Shown: positions 60,059-64,000 of the stretch, in pieces
How the letters are laid out: every line of letters begins with the position of its first letter
Numbering within the stretch: the stretch's first letter is position 1
Source of the DNA: Asterias amurensis
Taxonomy: Eukaryota; Echinodermata; Asteroidea; Forcipulatida; Asteriidae
Direction: 5' to 3'
Length of the DNA stretch: 64,000 bases
Assembly: GCF_032118995.1 (NCBI RefSeq)
Contig: NC_092668.1
Span: forward strand, 4,939,501-5,003,500
Notes under the pieces: generated by a model
Databases searched by the model: none
Told to the model about the DNA's origin: nothing
Seen by the model: only the letters and a program-made list of their open reading frames with translations
Program-made: the position numbers and the translations under genes

Positions 60059-63000
60059 ATGAGCGCAGAAGTTCAACCCCCTTCGCCCATGTCACGGCGG
60101 ACCAGGCAACGCATGTTTGGCAACCCAGCTATACCAATCACCGAAAGAGCCCTGCCGACAGCTAGTAACAATACGCCACTCCAACTTGCCAGATCAACAA
60201 ACCGCATCGGTCGTCACGCGGGTCAACGTGGACCACGATCTCCAGTGAGGAACCAGATTGGGATCGAAAAGTATGCTGCTGGAACAAGCTCTACCCACCA
60301 AGTACTAGAGGAACCCCATGCAGAGGACGCACCTCAAAATGGCCCCCTATGTGCAACCACTGGAAACCCGAAAAAAGTCACAAGAAACAAATGGTCCCGG
60401 GAAGAGTATAAAGATGTTATGGAAGCATTCTACACCGCTTCTCTAAACCCGACTGAGACATCAACAACCAAAGCCGCCTACAATATCTGGCGAAAAAAAC
60501 ACCCAGCAGATCGACTGAATCTAGATGCTAACAAACTCTCCAACGTTAGACGTGACATTGTATCCAAACAACGTCTAACAGAAATGGAACTTGAAAACAT
60601 CAGAGTACAGATAAGGGTGAGCATCATCAACCACAACGATATAGTTAGTGACAATCCAGATGAGATAGCTACCGCTGCTGAGGAAACAGAACCAACAGGA
60701 AATGCCACTGTTGACCCCCCATTGACACAACACCAAACAGAGACTACCCAAGAAGGAGACAATGTAAAGTTAAACGAAATGATAAACAACATAAAGCAGA
60801 AATTTGAAACACTGAAGGAAACGTCTCTCAAACAACGACCACGAATCCCCAAAATAAAGAAAAACCTATCCATAGAAGTCCTTAGACTCGCCAATGAAGC
60901 CATCCAAAATATCACAGGTGAGATGACGAGACCTTTGAACATAACAGAGATAAACCAACTCATACATGCAGCCGCCTCAACCATTGCAGACACAGTGGAA
61001 GAGAAACCTAGGCAAGAACGGAAGCGGAAGAGAAGGAAGCCTGTTTGGAAGGAGAACATAGAGAAGGAGATTAAGAAACTACGTGGACAACTATCACTCC
61101 TGAGTGAAGTTGAACGGAATTCCAACATCAAAGACAGGAAAAGAAAACATCTGGAACGAAAATTTAAAATCAAATGTAAGGAAGACATATCAACTGCCAA
61201 AGAAATACTCAAACAACGGATCCAAGCAAAGGCACATAGACTCAGAAGATTTGAAAAAAGGAGCAAGTTCTTTTGGCAAAACAAGATCTTTAAAGAAGAT
61301 GCAAAGAAATTATACCGTGAGCTTAGCAATAAGAAGATAGATGTCACCGAGCCACCCACTATAGAAGAAGTTGAGGAGTTTTGGAGTAAGATCCTTGAAA
61401 ACAACAAAATGCACAACGTCCGAGCTACCTGGATCCAACAGCAACAGGACCAATACACAGATGTAACGAGCCAAGAATGGTCAGATATAAACACCATTGA
61501 GACCACTGCAGCTATCAATAAAACCAATAACTGGAAGGCACCGGGATTAGACGGAATTGCGAATTTCTGGATCAAAAACTTGCCTAGCATCCACGAAGAT
61601 CTTGCATTGGCCTACAACGACATAGTCAAACACCCAGAGAAATGCCCGGAATGGCTGACACGAGGAACTACATTCCTGCTTCCAAAGTCGGAAGAGACTC
61701 GGAACCCTAAGAACTATAGACCAATCACCTGCCTGCCCACAATGTACAAAATCCTCACCTCCATCCTAACAGAGAGGACGTATAGCTTCCTTGATGAAAA
61801 CAACTTGCTACCAGTAGAACAGAAAGGGTGTAGGAAAGGAAGCTATGGCTGCAAAGACCAGCTACTGATCAACAAAACCGTAATGGAAGAAGCCAAATTT
61901 AAGAAAAAAAACTTATCAACAGCGTGGATTGACTACAAGAAGGCATTTGATAGTGTACCTCATTCCTGGATAAGAAAATGCCTTGAAATCTACAAAATAT
62001 GTCCAACTACTGTCAACTTCATCACAGCAAGCATGATGAACTGGAAAACCACCTTGAATCTCCACCATGCAGAAGGGTCGTTAACATCAAGACCGATTAA
62101 CATTAGATGCGGGATTTTCCAAGGAGATTCACTATCACCACTACTTTTCTGTTTAGCGCTAGCACCACTTAGCAACCTGCTGAACAACAGTAGTTACGGA
62201 TACACATCCGAAAATGGCAAACTTAACCATCTTGTCTACATGGATGACCTCAAGACATTTTCCAAGGATGACAACCAGCAAAAGGGTCTGCTCACCATTG
62301 TGAAGACCTTCAGTGACGACATCAGGATGGAGTTCGGACTCGATAAGTGTGCCAAAGCCACATTCATAAGGGGAAAACTCACCAAAACAACAGACCTAGA
62401 CATTGACACTGTCACTAAAATCAAGGAGATGGACCAAGAGGGTACATACAAATACCTTGGAATAAATGAAGGTAACGGCATACAACACTCAGCCATGAAG
62501 GAGAAGGTCCGGAAAGAGTATTATAGAAGAGTGCGGATGATACTGAAGAGTGAACTTAATGCAGCCAACCGATTTGAAGCTATCAACACCATTGCAATAC
62601 CTGTAGTATCGTACAGTTTCAATATCATCAACTGGAAACTGTCGGAGATTAAGAGGATGGATGCAAAGACACGAAAAATAATGACCATGAACAGGATGCA
62701 CCATCCAAAAGCAGACATTGACAGGATGTACCTGCCAAGATCAACTGGAGGACGTGGCCTGATCCAGCTTGAACTGACCTTCAAAACCTCCACAATCGGT
62801 CTAGATGCTTATCTGACGAAAACTAATGACCCACTCCTCCAAATAGTGAAACAACATGATGACAAGAAAAAGCTCTACTCCATCAAAAAAGAAGCAGTAA
62901 AATTCAAAAGAGAACTTGACTACTCAGAAATCACACCATCAGATAATGAAGCAACAACTATCTATACAAAGCGAGTAAAGAAGACAGCAAAAACCAAGGG

Positions 63001-63790
63001 TCATGAACAACTACAGAAAACCTGGGAAGACAAGGTAATGCACGGGAAGTATCCAAAAAGGACGAAAGAAGCAGATGTTGACCAACTGAAGACACACCAA
63101 TGGCTTAAAAACACCGGGCTGAAAGCAGAGACGGAGGGCCTTATCATTGCCGCCCAAGACCAGAGTCTCGCCACCAGATCATTTCACCATCGCATCATCA
63201 AAGATGGAATAGACCCACAATGTAGGATATGCGGAAAATATGAAGAAACCGTAGACCATATTATCTCTGGATGTCCAGAGCTGGCGAAGACGGAGTTTAT
63301 TCATCGACACAATAAGACAGCGGCGTACCTTCACTGGAAAATTTGCAGGCATTACAACATAGAGACGACAGGGGAGTGGTACAAACATCAGCCGACAACG
63401 GTCACAGAGAATGATGTAGTCACCATCCTCTGGGACATGCCAATCCATACTGACAAAGAGATTAAAGCCAACAGACCCGACATCATCATCAAGGACAAGA
63501 AAGACCAGAGGTGTATACTAATTGATGTGTCAATACCTTCCGAACGAAACACCTCAATTAAAGTTGCCGAGAAGCTGTCTAAATACAAAGACCTTGAGAT
63601 CGAGATTAGCAGAATGTGGAGTATGAAGACCGAGACAATCCCAGTGGTCATCGGAGCTCTGGGACTAGTAAAGAAAGGACTGGAGAAATTCATTGAACGT
63701 ATCCCTGGCAGCATAAGCATCAACTTAGTCCAGAAGATTGCACTCCTCGGCACAGCTCACATACTACGTAGAATTCTGTCCATTAAATAA
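60059..63790 (+). CDS. Retrotransposon polyprotein: reverse transcriptase and RLE endonuclease
   Basis: The 1243-aa ORF is intact. Residues 110-175 (NKWSREEYKDVMEAFY ... NVRRDIVSKQRLTEME) look like a Myb-type or related DNA-binding helix region. A Lys/Arg-rich stretch (315-400) follows. The reverse transcriptase spans about 485-800: NNWKAPGLDGI (490-500), KNYRPITCL, AWIDYKKAFDSVPH (622-635), FQGDSLSPLLF (687-697) and catalytic YMDD (727-730). A zinc knuckle C1055-x2-C1058-x8-H1067-x4-C1072 precedes the endonuclease motif RPD (1139-1141) ... ILIDVSIP (D1156) ... KLSKYKDLE. The enzyme would nick target DNA and prime reverse transcription there. No C2H2 fingers are visible at the N-terminus, unlike R2. 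ATG at 60059 is the first Met after the in-frame stop at 59984. Confidence 0.93.
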   Translation: MSAEVQPPSPMSRRTRQRMFGNPAIPITERALPTASNNTPLQLARSTNRIGRHAGQRGPRSPVRNQIGIEKYAAGTSSTHQVLEEPHAEDAPQNGPLCATTGNPKKVTRNKWSREEYKDVMEAFYTASLNPTETSTTKAAYNIWRKKHPADRLNLDANKLSNVRRDIVSKQRLTEMELENIRVQIRVSIINHNDIVSDNPDEIATAAEETEPTGNATVDPPLTQHQTETTQEGDNVKLNEMINNIKQKFETLKETSLKQRPRIPKIKKNLSIEVLRLANEAIQNITGEMTRPLNITEINQLIHAAASTIADTVEEKPRQERKRKRRKPVWKENIEKEIKKLRGQLSLLSEVERNSNIKDRKRKHLERKFKIKCKEDISTAKEILKQRIQAKAHRLRRFEKRSKFFWQNKIFKEDAKKLYRELSNKKIDVTEPPTIEEVEEFWSKILENNKMHNVRATWIQQQQDQYTDVTSQEWSDINTIETTAAINKTNNWKAPGLDGIANFWIKNLPSIHEDLALAYNDIVKHPEKCPEWLTRGTTFLLPKSEETRNPKNYRPITCLPTMYKILTSILTERTYSFLDENNLLPVEQKGCRKGSYGCKDQLLINKTVMEEAKFKKKNLSTAWIDYKKAFDSVPHSWIRKCLEIYKICPTTVNFITASMMNWKTTLNLHHAEGSLTSRPINIRCGIFQGDSLSPLLFCLALAPLSNLLNNSSYGYTSENGKLNHLVYMDDLKTFSKDDNQQKGLLTIVKTFSDDIRMEFGLDKCAKATFIRGKLTKTTDLDIDTVTKIKEMDQEGTYKYLGINEGNGIQHSAMKEKVRKEYYRRVRMILKSELNAANRFEAINTIAIPVVSYSFNIINWKLSEIKRMDAKTRKIMTMNRMHHPKADIDRMYLPRSTGGRGLIQLELTFKTSTIGLDAYLTKTNDPLLQIVKQHDDKKKLYSIKKEAVKFKRELDYSEITPSDNEATTIYTKRVKKTAKTKGHEQLQKTWEDKVMHGKYPKRTKEADVDQLKTHQWLKNTGLKAETEGLIIAAQDQSLATRSFHHRIIKDGIDPQCRICGKYEETVDHIISGCPELAKTEFIHRHNKTAAYLHWKICRHYNIETTGEWYKHQPTTVTENDVVTILWDMPIHTDKEIKANRPDIIIKDKKDQRCILIDVSIPSERNTSIKVAEKLSKYKDLEIEISRMWSMKTETIPVVIGALGLVKKGLEKFIERIPGSISINLVQKIALLGTAHILRRILSIK

Positions 63791-63873
63791 CATCACCCCT
63801 TTAGCGCCTCAGATCCATAGTCTGGATCCGGCTCTGTAGGATGTATCGTAGATAGCATAAAATAAACTTCTTC

Positions 63874-64000
<127 letters not shown>

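Larger units (their letters stand above)
59695..63873 (+). mobile_element. R4/Dong-like non-LTR retrotransposon, apparently full length
   Basis: A 4.2-kb element lies between two (TAA)n arrays: a 364-base 5'UTR, one intact ORF, and an 83-base 3'UTR ending cataaaataaacttcttca. Elements with a reverse transcriptase plus a C-terminal restriction-like endonuclease form the R2 superfamily. Within it, Dong of Bombyx is known for insertion in TAA repeats. The unbroken ORF suggests recent insertion. No target duplication can be defined because the target is itself a repeat. Confidence 0.88.

Noticed and set aside
60478..61590. 370-aa minus-strand frame
   Set aside because: It is the antisense shadow of the retrotransposon ORF, with no motif of its own.

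Overview
This is animal nuclear DNA: genes are sparse, introns are long with GT/AG borders, and most of the sequence is small palindromic transposons, tRNA-derived SINEs and microsatellites. The two host genes match deuterostome families (a QRFP/GPR103-type receptor and an ABIN/optineurin/NEMO-type adaptor). From the repeat style I infer an echinoderm, most likely a sea star. That placement is inference from memory and was not searched.

Layout. 1-22264 holds no gene I can support. It is packed with inverted-repeat elements, mainly a family of about 370-400 bp that ends in TTAA and carries the terminus AGGCAGTGGACACTATTGG (about two dozen copies window-wide). 22271-23419 (+) is an intact single-exon class A GPCR of 382 aa resembling pyroglutamylated RFamide peptide receptors. 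Its C-terminal tail and 3' flank are tandemly repeated three times. 23900-28800 is again intergenic, with nested small transposons that show clean 9-bp target duplications. 28804-43408 (+) is an eight-exon gene for a coiled-coil protein of about 596 aa. It ends in a ubiquitin-type C-x2-C-x14-H-x3-C zinc finger and all seven introns are phase 0. Its introns are full of MITEs and SINEs, and one SINE tail abuts an exon.

43409-59440 has no host gene. It contains a 41-bp minisatellite, a direct duplication of about 2.5 kb (45404-47800 and 47800-50560), a 1.3-kb long-inverted-repeat element with a matching 8-bp flanking repeat (51783-53093), a foldback-like structure built from 21-bp NotI-site-bearing repeats (53519-56366), and a duplicated tRNA-like repeat block (56368-58590).

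59441-64000 is a non-LTR retrotransposon with one intact 1243-aa ORF (reverse transcriptase, CCHC knuckle, restriction-like endonuclease), inserted in a (TAA)n microsatellite. This fits the R4/Dong branch of the R2 superfamily. It looks structurally complete and may be young.

The two host genes are neighbours on the same strand but nothing links them functionally: one is a neuropeptide-type receptor, the other a probable innate-immune or NF-kB signalling adaptor. The most interesting items are the intact TAA-targeted retrotransposon, the foldback minisatellite, the triplicated receptor tail, and hammerhead-ribozyme-like motifs in dispersed repeats. I found no clear new multigene system.
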